Below, piece by piece: positions 1-7,547 of a stretch of 16,758 nt of DNA. Source of the stretch: JAVBQU01 sp031548675 (lineage in GTDB: Bacteria > Bacteroidota > Bacteroidia > Bacteroidales > P3). The stretch is from the NCBI GenBank assembly GCA_031548675.1, contig JAVBQU010000135.1:1-16758 (forward strand), given 5' to 3'. A program made the translations under genes and the position numbers. The notes below the pieces were generated by a model, which saw only the letters and a list, made by a program, of their open reading frames with translations, was not told the DNA's origin and did not search any database. Numbering within the stretch: position 1 is the stretch's first letter; every line of letters starts with the position of its first letter.

Positions 1-1523
1 TCTAAATTCTTCTTTCACCTTAGTAATCAAATCATCAATGTAGGCTAAAGGTTCTTTGAATCCTTTGGATTTGCATTGCTCGGCGATAACATTCAAATTC
101 AAGCTTTCAATCAAATTACTATTATCTAAGTGCTTTGTTACAATGTGTTTGAAAATTCCCAGATTTTTCTCCCACCGTGTTTTTTCCATTTGGGAAGTAG
201 GAATTTGAGGAATGGACAACAGCGGATGATTATTGTAAAATGTTTCGTTTGATATATAAAGTCTTAAGAAAAGCAATCCTAAATACTCACAAATCACATG
301 TTTTACATCTAAACGATTATTCATTTCGCTATAATTTAGGTCTTTAAACCAATAACGCATAAAGTCGGTTCTTTCATGTAAACGGTCATTATTAAACTTA
401 AGAAACAACGTAACAATATCATTAATTCTTTGTGGTATCAAATAGTAATGAGCAGGTTGGGATTGTGTAAAAAACCATATTTTGTTTAATGTCTTATATT
501 CTTTTTTGTACATTAAATAAGCACCTAACGCTGTGTGAAACTGAACAAAATTTTTGAAGTGGAAGGAAAATTTGTTTTGTAATTCTATATTCTTTTCAGT
601 GTCTCTATAATCATAGCTTGACGTTTTTAAATAATAGTTACAGTATTGATGTGAGCTTTCCCAATATTCCACTATTTTATCATATCTATTGTGTTCCCCC
701 AGAATTATTAGATTTCGCCATATTGTTTTAAATGTGTTAGGCGATAAAAAGCGAAGTTTGCTTTTATCATAATCAGTAGTAAGGAAAATTTCTCCGGCAA
801 ATCCGGCGATATTTTGCCAGTAATCAGCATCGTTTGCCTTGATGTAGCAGGTAACTATATTTGTTGAACTATTGTATAACTCGGAAGGAAATTCTATTTC
901 TTCTTTTCCTTTCTGCTCTATAAATGCAAAAAAATTAAAGCTTCGATATATATATTCCTTAATATCATCTTCCAGTCTTTTGTCTTCGTTCCTAATTGCA
1001 TAGAGAAACAAATCAACCATAAAATGCCACGATTGCATTATATTCTCTCTTTCTTTTTCTATAGCTCTCCTGTCTTTTTTCGTTAAAACCGCTTTTTGGC
1101 TATCAATTTCAAATTTTTTATCAAAGCCTATTTGTTTAATGTAGTGATTATATAAATCTTTTGCACTCAAATAGGTAAGCAGCAAATTCAAATATCTAAA
1201 GAATAATATCAGAAGAATAACCGTTGATATGAATGCTAAAATGAAAATTGTACGAGAGACAATAAAACATGAAATTACCAAGCATACAGACAGTATTAAG
1301 CAGTATAGAAAATATTGATGTGTTTTTTCTTTTTTGAATTGTGCTACAATATGTGTGGATTTATACGAATCATTCAAACGGCTTATTGTTTGAATAATTA
1401 AAGGATAAGAAATACCTAAGATAGCAGGGATGAATGCTAAACTGATTTTTAGCATTTGACTATCCATCATTTCCTGATAATACTTTATTAAATTATCGAC
1501 TACAAAGTAAAAATTAAATGTCA
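1..1523 (-). CDS. Membrane-anchored protein of unknown function, 3' end outside the window
   Basis: An open reading frame with no stop runs from an ATG at 1523 to the window edge, about 507 residues, so the C-terminus is missing. Hydrophobic segments lie near residues 25-46, 71-90 and 92-115. The rest is a hydrophilic, aromatic-rich, probably helical region with no motif I recognise; it is most simply cytoplasmic. The start is only 10 bp beyond the abiEii stop, so it is very likely co-transcribed with the AbiE pair. This could be an accessory or effector gene of that defence operon, or an unrelated passenger; the sequence cannot decide. The gene is real by frame length and codon use; its function is unknown. 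Confidence 0.85.
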
Positions 1524-1533
1524 TATAATATAT

Positions 1534-2325
1534 TTACAATTTTTCTATTATCTCTTTCCTCACCACCTCCCAAGTTTTCTCATTATCATACTCAACGCCC
1601 GGTTTGAGGATAATATGAATGTCTTCTGAAAATTCTTTATCGGTTATTTTGTCTTCCATATTGATAAGGAATTGCTTTTGAGTGGGTGGTTTGTCCACAG
1701 AATATTGCATGTAGGTTTTGTAACATTGAATCAGTTTTGGAATATCGACATTCTGATGAGTCAAAGCCCAATATAGGTCGAATAAATCGCGTCCTTTTCG
1801 GCGTTGGTAGAGAGCGCGAAGCTTTGTTCCTAGCAGTTCCTCCAATTCGTAACCGGTCAGATTACATTCACCCGAAAACCAAGAATTTTCGACTTTGTAA
1901 GGAATTTCCTTTAAGCCCAACACATTGAAATGCTCGCGAGTGTTGATTTCGATTTTCAACCGCATGTTAATTACAGGCTGTGTAGTTGTGTCGAAGCGGT
2001 AAATGATGGTGTTGTTGTGAATGTGCTGCTTTATGGTTCTTTTTGTTCCCAAGAACGAAAGCCGTTCGCGGATTTGTTTCAGGATCGGATTAATGGGTTC
2101 GAAATTGATTTGCACCAAATCAATATCTTCGGAATAGCGGGCTTGCGGTTGTAAATATAATTTGTGCAAGGCTGTTCCGCCACGGAATGCCAATGATTTT
2201 TTCAATAAGTCGTCGGAAAATAGTTCAACCAAAGAACGTGCAATTATCAAGTCTTGTTCGACTTGAGCATCATTTGGCCAAGGGGCTTGGGTTTTCCATT
2301 CCGTAATGTATCGTTGTGGTATCAT
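1534..2325 (-). CDS. abiEii: AbiEii/AbiGii-family nucleotidyltransferase toxin
   Basis: This 263-aa protein has the features of the AbiEii family of type IV toxin-antitoxin and phage abortive-infection systems. A polymerase-beta-like core is visible: FRGGTALHKLY around residues 48-57, SEDIDL at 65-70 supplying the paired metal-binding aspartates, and KIEIN near 124-128. The signature LLGTKLRALYQRRKGRDLFDLY follows at about 164-185. All expected catalytic positions appear present. Family members transfer nucleotides to RNA targets and stop growth when not neutralised. The start codon overlaps the end of the upstream antitoxin gene by 4 bp (ATGA), implying translational coupling. Full length for the family, with no sign of decay. 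Confidence 0.92.
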   Translation of the reverse strand: MIPQRYITEWKTQAPWPNDAQVEQDLIIARSLVELFSDDLLKKSLAFRGGTALHKLYLQPQARYSEDIDLVQINFEPINPILKQIRERLSFLGTKRTIKQHIHNNTIIYRFDTTTQPVINMRLKIEINTREHFNVLGLKEIPYKVENSWFSGECNLTGYELEELLGTKLRALYQRRKGRDLFDLYWALTHQNVDIPKLIQCYKTYMQYSVDKPPTQKQFLINMEDKITDKEFSEDIHIILKPGVEYDNEKTWEVVRKEIIEKL

Positions 2326-3143
2326 AAATCACTTTCAATTTCCATGTTTATAATTACTTTCCAAATTTCGTCTATTTCGCCTTTCTTCTTGTTTTGAACG
2401 GATAACAAAACGGGCACAACAGTTCTATTGCTTAGGACTTTTTGCAAAGCATCGACCAACTTTTTTTCGCCTACTATTTTATCTAAAATATAACCTAAGC
2501 GTTGAATAACCGGTGTACTTGGGTATCGCGTTGCTGTTTTTACCAGCGCCGAGGCTTTCATTACTTGTGACAATTCTTGCAATATGGTAGTTGCCCGGTT
2601 TAACCCCATTTTATCGACATAGGTTAAGAGGTCTAACGCCGTTAGTTCGGGTGAAGAAATATTGAGGTAACCTGCGTCGGTTGACTTTTGTACAATATCG
2701 TCCTGTTCCCAATTATTTTTTGAAAAGAAAGAAATTTTCAGTTTTTTATTGTTAATGCTTCGTGGCGCGGGTGTTTGAGCAATGACGAAGTATTCCATAG
2801 GCTGTTGATGTGCAGCCCCATGTAATGCGGCGGCTGATAATAAGCCTACGTAATAAGGTTTATTCAGCGATTTCATTAAATCGTTGATAAACAAATAAGG
2901 GGGTAGCATTCCTTGTTGAGAATATTCGGGTGGAATAATCACATAAAAACCCTTGCGGATTTGAACTATTTCACCCTTCTTTTTTAACCTAGAGAGGCTT
3001 TGGATTATGGCTCTGTCCGATAGACCAAGTTGTTGTTCTAATTCGTCATAGGTAAAAGTATATCGGCCTTTCGAACGTATAGAAGAAAAATATTTATCCA
3101 AATAATTTCGTCCTAAATCAATTTCATTATTCATGTTTTTCAT
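2322..3143 (-). CDS. abiEi: AbiEi-family antitoxin and transcriptional autorepressor
   Basis: The protein sits directly upstream of abiEii and overlaps it by 4 bp. A winged-helix domain occupies roughly the first 70 residues (TYDELEQQLGLSDRAIIQSLSRLKK, then GEIVQIRKGFYVI as the wing). A long C-terminal antitoxin region follows. AbiEi proteins neutralise AbiEii and repress their own promoter by binding inverted repeats. The open frame extends to 3221, but I place the start at 3143 or 3134 (273 or 270 aa). A well-formed promoter and a 15-bp inverted repeat lie at 3142-3207, inside the longer version, and a start upstream of the -7 box would not be transcribed from it. Confidence 0.9.
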   Translation of the reverse strand: MKNMNNEIDLGRNYLDKYFSSIRSKGRYTFTYDELEQQLGLSDRAIIQSLSRLKKKGEIVQIRKGFYVIIPPEYSQQGMLPPYLFINDLMKSLNKPYYVGLLSAAALHGAAHQQPMEYFVIAQTPAPRSINNKKLKISFFSKNNWEQDDIVQKSTDAGYLNISSPELTALDLLTYVDKMGLNRATTILQELSQVMKASALVKTATRYPSTPVIQRLGYILDKIVGEKKLVDALQKVLSNRTVVPVLLSVQNKKKGEIDEIWKVIINMEIESDL

Positions 3144-3180
3144 TTGCAAAACTACTTGCTTAACGAGTAGTTTTGCAAAT
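3142..3180 (-). promoter_or_regulatory. Probable AbiEi operator: 15-bp perfect inverted repeat
   Basis: ATTTGCAAAACTACT at 3142-3156 and AGTAGTTTTGCAAAT at 3166-3180 are exact reverse complements separated by 9 bp. The repeat overlaps the -7 box, the predicted transcript start and the first codon of the longer start choice. Occupancy by a dimeric AbiEi would therefore block transcription. The role is inferred from position and from known AbiEi autoregulation. Confidence 0.75.
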
Positions 3181-3207
3181 ATAAACTTTTTATTCATAAC
3201 TAACAAA
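3176..3207 (-). promoter_or_regulatory. Bacteroidota-type promoter of the abiE operon
   Basis: On the minus strand a TTTG element (3207-3204) is followed by a 20-bp spacer and TATATTTG (3183-3176). This matches the Bacteroides consensus of TTTG, about 19-21 bp, then TAnnTTTG. The expected transcript start falls inside the inverted repeat next to it, shortly before the ATG at 3143/3134. Confidence 0.75.
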
Positions 3208-3241
3208 ATACATCCTTGCAAAGAGGGGGAAGAACAAAATG

Positions 3242-4186
3242 TTACTCGCCCAATATAGCAGACCTTTCTTGCAGCAGCGTTTTATATTTTCCTTTCATCT
3301 CTTGCGGCAAGAATGAAATATCAATAAATGTACGCCATTCCGGTATAACCTTCCTGAATTTATCATATACATTTTCTATCGCCTTATCATCGACCTTCAT
3401 TGTCTTTAATAAACTATCAAAATCCGCTTTCTTCAACTTTCGTTTCTTCCCGTTTAAAGGCAATGCCAATTCTTCGGTATCCTGAGACAATGCCAGTTTG
3501 GTCGATACAAGGTCATAAGCAGGGGTAAGAGCATAACCTCCTGTAGTTTTATATAAGGAAAAATTTTTCAGGTGCATATCCGAATTGCCGGTCAAATAGC
3601 AAAATAACAATTCTTCGAAATAATATATCAATACCAATACCGGATAAGCCGAGTGTTCCAGAATTTTTTTCGATATCTGCTCATGAGAACCTTTGTATTA
3701 TTGTTAGGTTAGTTTTCCCGTTAATTGGCACATATCTTCCATCGGGATTTTATCGCCCTTCTTGTTCCGGTCGATTCGCTTGGTAATATAAGCTAACGAA
3801 TTATCTTCAAAACGAATGAGGGAATGAGGAACCGTTTTTATCCGGGCAATTTCAGCGAGATGCATCGTCAAATCTTCATTCTCCGGCAGGAACGGATATT
3901 GTTCGGTTTGTGGTTTCAGAATGTATTCGCCCCACAATCCGACAATGGTAAAACGTTTCCCGCTTTCCTTTGACTTTTCCAAATCAAGCGACAATTTAGG
4001 TTGAACACCCGGAATGGTCATACGGGAACGAACGACTTCCAACGCTAATGATTCTATATCGGCTTTGGAATAAGGCAATGCCGGCAGTACTTCTGTTCCA
4101 AATATTTTTTTTGAACATTGTGGATGAAAATCAACCTGCCCTTGCTCCAACGGTTGATAACAGTATAAGCATCTTGTTTTCATCAC
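3242..4186 (-). pseudogene. hipA: HipA-family kinase gene interrupted by two in-frame TAA codons
   Basis: The frame from ATG 4186 encodes a HipA-type Ser/Thr kinase. A Cys-rich start (CLYCYQ, HPQCSKKIFG) is followed by IPGVQPKLSL (about 58-67, ATP-site region) and EYILKP (about 87-92). Codons 161 and 163 are TAA (3706-3704 and 3700-3698), separated by CAA. The same frame then continues from YKGS, with the catalytic GNSDMHLKNF (Asp near 203) and the metal-binding PAYDL (Asp near 225), to a stop at 3242. No base is gained or lost; everything except the short TAA-CAA-TAA patch still reads as HipA. Full length would be about 314 residues. HipA enzymes phosphorylate translation factors and induce dormancy. 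As read here the product is a 160-aa fragment lacking the catalytic loop, unless the stops are read through or the downstream half restarts. Confidence 0.85.
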
Positions 4187-4509
4187 TCGTGTTCTTTATA
4201 TGGTTGAATACTCACCGCACCGATGCAATCTTTGCAGCATGCCAATAGTAACGACATCCGGTCTCGATTATCAATTTTCCAACTCTTTTCGGCAATATTC
4301 AATAACCATCCTTCGGGGATAAGTCCATCAAAAAACGGATGAAGTACATTATTGATGTATGGCGTGCCGGTTAAAGGCATTGTCAGGCTTACCGATTCCG
4401 CATTTTCTTTTTCAAGATACTGTTTGTCATAAGCAAAGGTATAACCGTTCTCGTCCTCGGTCAATATACCTGCAAAGTCGTTGTACATATAAACTTTTGC
4501 CTGTTTCAT
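4183..4509 (-). CDS. HipA N-terminal-domain protein (separate small subunit)
   Basis: This 108-aa protein corresponds to the N-terminal subdomain of HipA, which in some lineages is encoded apart from the kinase. The diagnostic segment is LTGTPYINNVLHPFFDGLIPEGWLL (about residues 46-70), followed by a short helical end with the CCKDCIGAVSI stretch. It overlaps hipB by 4 bp and the kinase gene by 4 bp, giving a tightly coupled three-gene operon. It probably contacts the kinase lobe and the HTH antitoxin. The frame is intact although the next gene is broken. Confidence 0.85.
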   Translation of the reverse strand: MKQAKVYMYNDFAGILTEDENGYTFAYDKQYLEKENAESVSLTMPLTGTPYINNVLHPFFDGLIPEGWLLNIAEKSWKIDNRDRMSLLLACCKDCIGAVSIQPYKEHE

Positions 4510-4730
4510 TGCTCAATGAGATTATTTCTGTCCATAGGGACAACTCCGAGTTGCACCCCAAACAGTATTAATACTTGATTTACTTTATCCATTTTCAGGG
4601 TTTCTTTACCCTGTTCCAACTCCCGCAAGAAACGCAGTCCGACACCCGCTTTTTGTGCCAGTTCTTCCCGCGAAAGCCCCAACGACTTACGTTTGGATTT
4701 TACAAATTCATGTAACGATAGATTTTCCAT
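4506..4730 (-). CDS. hipB: HipB-like XRE-family antitoxin and repressor
   Basis: A 74-aa protein that is almost entirely one XRE/Cro helix-turn-helix domain (about residues 7-62). SREELAQKAGVGLRFLRELEQGKETLKMDKV gives the HTH helices. In hipBA systems the HTH protein neutralises the kinase and represses the operon by binding palindromes in its own promoter. Three such sites lie just upstream (4736-4831). A -7-like box TACATTTG on the minus strand (4757-4750) ends 20 bp before the ATG. It is intact, so repression and antitoxin function could persist after loss of the kinase. Confidence 0.88.
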   Translation of the reverse strand: MENLSLHEFVKSKRKSLGLSREELAQKAGVGLRFLRELEQGKETLKMDKVNQVLILFGVQLGVVPMDRNNLIEQ

Positions 4731-4735
4731 ATTAA

Positions 4736-4749
4736 TACCCTTTCGGGTA
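4736..4749. promoter_or_regulatory. hipB operator-like site 1
   Basis: TACCC-TTTC-GGGTA is a palindrome with 5-bp perfect arms and a 4-bp centre (4742.5). It lies between the -7 box and the hipB ATG, where bound repressor would block transcription start. Confidence 0.65.
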
Positions 4750-4757
4750 CAAATGTA
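4750..4757 (-). promoter_or_regulatory. Probable -7 box of the hipB operon
   Basis: TACATTTG on the minus strand fits TAnnTTTG. No convincing TTTG lies at the usual 19-21 bp upstream; the nearest TTG is about 16 bp away. The predicted transcript start falls within operator site 1. Confidence 0.5.
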
Positions 4758-4776
4758 AGAATAATTTTCAAAACAA

Positions 4777-4790
4777 CACCTTTTCGGGTA
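4777..4790. promoter_or_regulatory. hipB operator-like site 2 (one half degenerate)
   Basis: CACCT-TTTC-GGGTA has the same centre and right half as site 1, with a weaker left half. Its centre (4783.5) is exactly 41 bp from that of site 1, upstream of the -7 box. Confidence 0.55.
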
Positions 4791-4817
4791 TTATTTTATT
4801 TGAAAACAACTAAATGA

Positions 4818-4831
4818 TACCCGAAAGGGAC
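4818..4831. promoter_or_regulatory. hipB operator-like site 3 (inverted orientation)
   Basis: TACCC-GAAA-GGGAC is the same motif read from the other strand, with one arm mismatch. Its centre (4824.5) is again exactly 41 bp from site 2. Confidence 0.55.
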
Positions 4832-4877
4832 TTTTTTAGTCAGTATAATTTGGACTTGCGGTATTTTATCTCCTCTC

Positions 4878-4927
4878 TATTTCGAAATAATCGTTTCCGA
4901 AACATGCATTTCCGAAATGTCTATTTC
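4878..4927. repeat. Short tandem palindromes with about 15-bp period
   Basis: Successive TTTC starts occur at 4880, 4894, 4909 and 4924. The first three form palindromes: TATTTCGAAATA (4878-4889), GTTTCCGAAAC (4893-4903) and CATTTCCGAAATG (4907-4919). The fourth unit keeps only TTTCG. Function unknown; possibly a regulator-binding cluster or a small tandem repeat. Confidence 0.6.
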
Positions 4928-4935
4928 GCATTTAA

Positions 4936-5195
4936 TTACTCCATTAGCGAATCTACAAAATCCCCAAACCTCAATATTTTTTCGCTATTCTGTTTATTGA
5001 AAAGAAGATGTTCAAAATCCATTTGCTTTTTCTTCAAATCAACTTTATTTAATACCTCTGCTGTGGCTTGCTTGAATTCTTGGCATAAGGATTGAACGTG
5101 TCCAATGACAATACACCTTTGAGCAGCGGCTTATTGGGATTGATAATTTCGATGCGGTTGCTGTAAATAATAATTTGAGCGGGAAAGGCACTGGT
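4936..5195 (-). pseudogene. Decayed gene fragments in two frames
   Basis: Two coding-like stretches follow the membrane-protein stop. The first (5195-5049) reads AFPAQIIIYSNRIEIINPNK and on to FNPYAKN, then TAA. It resembles the C-terminal ATPase-like part of AlbA_2/RecG-related putative regulators (a family resemblance from memory, not searched). The second, in another frame, runs from about 5079 to TAA at 4936 (EFKQATAEVLNKVDLKKKQM, then DFEHLLFNKQNSEKILRF). Neither has a start or a full domain. They could be one gene with a frameshift near 5080 or two unrelated remnants. I favour debris from turnover in this island. Confidence 0.45.
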
Positions 5196-5196
5196 G

Positions 5197-5814
5197 TTAT
5201 TCTTCTGAAATTTGGTTTAAAAACAAAACAGTAAATCGCCTAATAATCATTAAAAGGGATAAGATAAATTCAATTAGTAAAAAGAATGAAATACCATTTA
5301 CGGTATATAAAAATATTTCCTTTATGCAGAAATAGTAATCCCATGTTTTAATTATAGAAATAATTTTACTTGGATAAAACTGTGTTAGTATTACAAATGC
5401 TAAGGCAAGGATAGATAAGACTATCGAAAATGCAATATTTATAAAAAGATGTTTTGTCAAATCTGCTTTTGCAATAGTCTTCTTCTTTGAAACCGGCTCT
5501 AAATTATCTGTTGATTTTTTTTGATTTTCTTGAATAAGATTAAAAATCATAGTAAGTAGACCAAATAGTAATCCTGTAAAAATAGACAAGCAAATTAGAG
5601 TAATATTTACATAGTCTTTATTAAATCGGAACCCCATCATACATAAAACAACGGATAATACAATGGGAATAATTATAAATAAAATTTTATCTGATACAGG
5701 GATTGTATTTTTATTATAAAATTTCTGCTTTTCATAATGATAGAAAGTAGTCAAGTGTTGCGAAAAAATACTTGAGATGTCTATTCTATCAAAGATATTT
5801 CCAAGTTTTTTCAT
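5197..5814 (-). CDS. Four-helix membrane protein, second gene of a two-gene operon
   Basis: This 205-aa protein has four clear hydrophobic segments, near residues 44-62, 69-92, 124-146 and 163-190. Between the second and third is a polar, lysine-rich loop (about 93-123) and at the front an approximately 40-aa soluble N-terminus. No enzymatic motif is visible. Its start overlaps the end of the 317-aa gene by 4 bp (ATGA), so the two are translationally coupled and probably form one system. A compact multi-helix protein coupled to a soluble partner recalls membrane-linked phage-defence pairs such as Kiwa, but no family signature supports that assignment. Confidence 0.85.
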   Translation of the reverse strand: MKKLGNIFDRIDISSIFSQHLTTFYHYEKQKFYNKNTIPVSDKILFIIIPIVLSVVLCMMGFRFNKDYVNITLICLSIFTGLLFGLLTMIFNLIQENQKKSTDNLEPVSKKKTIAKADLTKHLFINIAFSIVLSILALAFVILTQFYPSKIISIIKTWDYYFCIKEIFLYTVNGISFFLLIEFILSLLMIIRRFTVLFLNQISEE

Positions 5815-6764
5815 ACATAAGGTATTAAATCATTTTCTAGAATATCCAAGGCTTCCGTCATAACATTCTTGAAATTGGGCAAGTTGGTGTTTTTGTCAAT
5901 TTCAATTTTGTTTGTAATATCGTAAGCTGTTGAAAAACTAGTAGGCTTCGAAACATTTAAAACCCTTTTTCGTCCTGCTATAAAAACGTCAGCAAAAGCT
6001 TCATCAAATTCAAAGCCATCTATTTTCACCTGCTCGATAAAAGATGCATCGTCATATTTTAAAACTTTTTTTATACCGAAAAAACCTTTACTTGCTTTAA
6101 TTGACATTTCCATTTCATATTTATTTTTAGGTTCTCTATCCTCTCTTATGATGTTTTCTACCCCTTTTTGTAATCCATGTTTGATAAAACGCATTTTTTT
6201 TATAGCCCCTTCTTTTACATAACGTTCAAATAATTGCGCAACAGACAATGGGTTAAAATCTGTTTTAGTATTATTCGAAATAATATACGTGAAATTTGTA
6301 AATGCTTCATCAAATACCTCTTTAAATCCATACTGCTTGTAACTTTGTGCCATAAATAAAAGTTCGTCCATTTTCTTAGGATTCAGGTAGATTAAAAAGA
6401 AATAAGGCAATGAATGAAATTGGTCTTTAGAAGTTTTTCCTACAGTTTTAACCGTAGATCCAATTAACTCATCAATAACTGTTTCTGTACCATTATGCCC
6501 CTTCATTACCACTCCCGCATATACATTTGTATTTTTACTCGGAATTTTCAGTGTTTCCTTAAGGTACAAAATTCTATCTTCTTGCTTATTTTTAAATGCT
6601 TTTTTTGAATCTATTGTTTTGATGAATTTCTGCATGATTTCGAGCAGGTTGTCGCAACCAAAGACACTTTCTATAGATTTTGGCGTTGATTTTCGTTTTT
6701 CACTGAATCGGATTTTATAGCAATTCAAACAGATTGCAACCTCATTTGGATTTTTCTTTACCAT
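5811..6764 (-). CDS. Unrecognised soluble protein, first gene of the two-gene operon
   Basis: The 317-aa product has no signal peptide or membrane segment. Visible features are a CLNC pair at residues 14-17, a lysine-rich N-terminal third, and a hydrophobic strand-rich core HSLPYFFLIYLNP (about 117-129) followed by helix-like sequence (MDELLFMAQSYKQYGFKEVF). A very basic segment AIKKMRFIKHGLQKG comes next, then an acidic-to-basic C-terminal part with DEAFADVFIAGRKRVLNV. I do not recognise a family. The preceding gene remnant is an XRE-type regulator, and the gene ends in a 4-bp overlap with the membrane-protein gene. Length and gene pairing resemble two-gene antiviral systems, but this is inference from context only. 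Lysine and asparagine are frequent, as expected for AT-rich, often transferred genes. Confidence 0.85.
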   Translation of the reverse strand: MVKKNPNEVAICLNCYKIRFSEKRKSTPKSIESVFGCDNLLEIMQKFIKTIDSKKAFKNKQEDRILYLKETLKIPSKNTNVYAGVVMKGHNGTETVIDELIGSTVKTVGKTSKDQFHSLPYFFLIYLNPKKMDELLFMAQSYKQYGFKEVFDEAFTNFTYIISNNTKTDFNPLSVAQLFERYVKEGAIKKMRFIKHGLQKGVENIIREDREPKNKYEMEMSIKASKGFFGIKKVLKYDDASFIEQVKIDGFEFDEAFADVFIAGRKRVLNVSKPTSFSTAYDITNKIEIDKNTNLPNFKNVMTEALDILENDLIPYV

Positions 6765-7220
6765 GATTTAAAATTATTTCATTATTTTTTCGTTCCAACC
6801 AAAAACTCTTTCACATCCACCTTCAATACTTCCGCAATTTTTATCAGCATTTCGAGTGAGGGTTGTACCTTACTTGGTATATTACTTTCTACAAGTAGAA
6901 TTTCATTTTTTTATTATATAATACAAATGTATTAAATTATCAAATACAATAAAGCAATTAATTATCAACATGCTACCAAAATTTTTACGCTTTAAATTAT
7001 TTTTTTCTTCAAATTCCAATAGGATAAGTCAATTCATGAAAAATTTTGCTATAAAACAAGATGTTGAAAAATATTTTTTCAAATGTTAAACACCTCGAAT
7101 GCATTGCTACAATTAAATCATCTCGTAATTTCAGTCCAGAATCTATATAATTAACTGAAATACAATTAATTGATAAGAATAAAAATAGTAAACATAAGTT
7201 TTGTATATCTTTTGCTGTAC
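6765..7220. other. AT-rich gap before the two-gene operon
   Basis: Apart from the XRE remnant, the only sign of function is a TACATTTG box on the minus strand at 6931-6924, a good TAnnTTTG match that could drive the remnant and the two-gene operon. No clear -33 TTTG is at the usual distance. A short open frame on the minus strand near 7010-7250 has no plausible start or recognisable content and I do not call it. Nothing else is evident. Confidence 0.5.
6782..6889 (-). pseudogene. C-terminal remnant of an XRE-family HTH regulator
   Basis: On the minus strand, ending 17 bp before the 317-aa gene, the frame reads VQPSLEMLIKIAEVLKVDVK and then EFLVGTKK followed by TAA. This is the very characteristic end of an XRE/Cro helix-turn-helix repressor (final helices after the ESGK turn). 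The preceding LVESNIPSK looks like a damaged version of that turn. Further upstream the frame meets TAA codons within about 10 residues and there is no HTH start. Only about 36 codons survive. An intact version may once have controlled the operon. Confidence 0.65.
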
Positions 7221-7547
7221 TTACATGCTTACATTTCTTACAGGAGCTTTGGGATAGATTTTAAAATTAGGCAGATATACCAAGCTCCCTTTCAATGGAT
7301 GATAAGACGGTTCATAACGGATATAATTGTAATCATGCAAGTCTTTGATACATTTGTGGTAAGTGGCTTTGGAGCAAATTTTACTATGCTGCATCAACTT
7401 GCAGCGGGACACGGACACCGGATTTTGAAATTGTCCGGCATTCCAGTATTGGAAAATTGCCATATAGAGACTTATGTGGGTTGGATTCAGTCGGTCGTCG
7501 GCAACAGCACGCCGGAAAAAACCGCTAAGTTGGTAGATGGGTTTCAT
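7221..7547 (-). CDS. Small winged-helix-like protein of a mobile element
   Basis: A 108-aa protein that starts MKPIYQLSGFFRRAVADDRL and continues with NPTHISLYMAIFQYWNAGQF. It then has KICSKATYHKCIKDLHDYNYIRYEPS, a helix-turn-helix plus wing arrangement. It matches small proteins I know from Bacteroides conjugative or mobilisable elements, where they sit next to excisionase-like genes; a role in replication or element control is likely but not established. It overlaps the upstream excisionase-type gene by 4 bp. Members of this type are about this length, so it appears complete. Confidence 0.75.
   Translation of the reverse strand: MKPIYQLSGFFRRAVADDRLNPTHISLYMAIFQYWNAGQFQNPVSVSRCKLMQHSKICSKATYHKCIKDLHDYNYIRYEPSYHPLKGSLVYLPNFKIYPKAPVRNVSM

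Noticed and set aside
3242..3637. Separate 131-aa kinase gene
   Set aside because: It is in the same frame as the upstream kinase half, its first codon is TTG rather than ATG, and the nearest upstream ATG is in another frame; it is the downstream part of the interrupted hipA.
4814..5095. 93-aa plus-strand frame
   Set aside because: It starts inside the hipB operator region, runs antisense to decayed coding fragments and has no recognisable content.
5197..6764. Confident naming as a Kiwa system
   Set aside because: Lengths and membrane topology are similar, but I cannot see a DUF4868 signature and the gene order is reversed.
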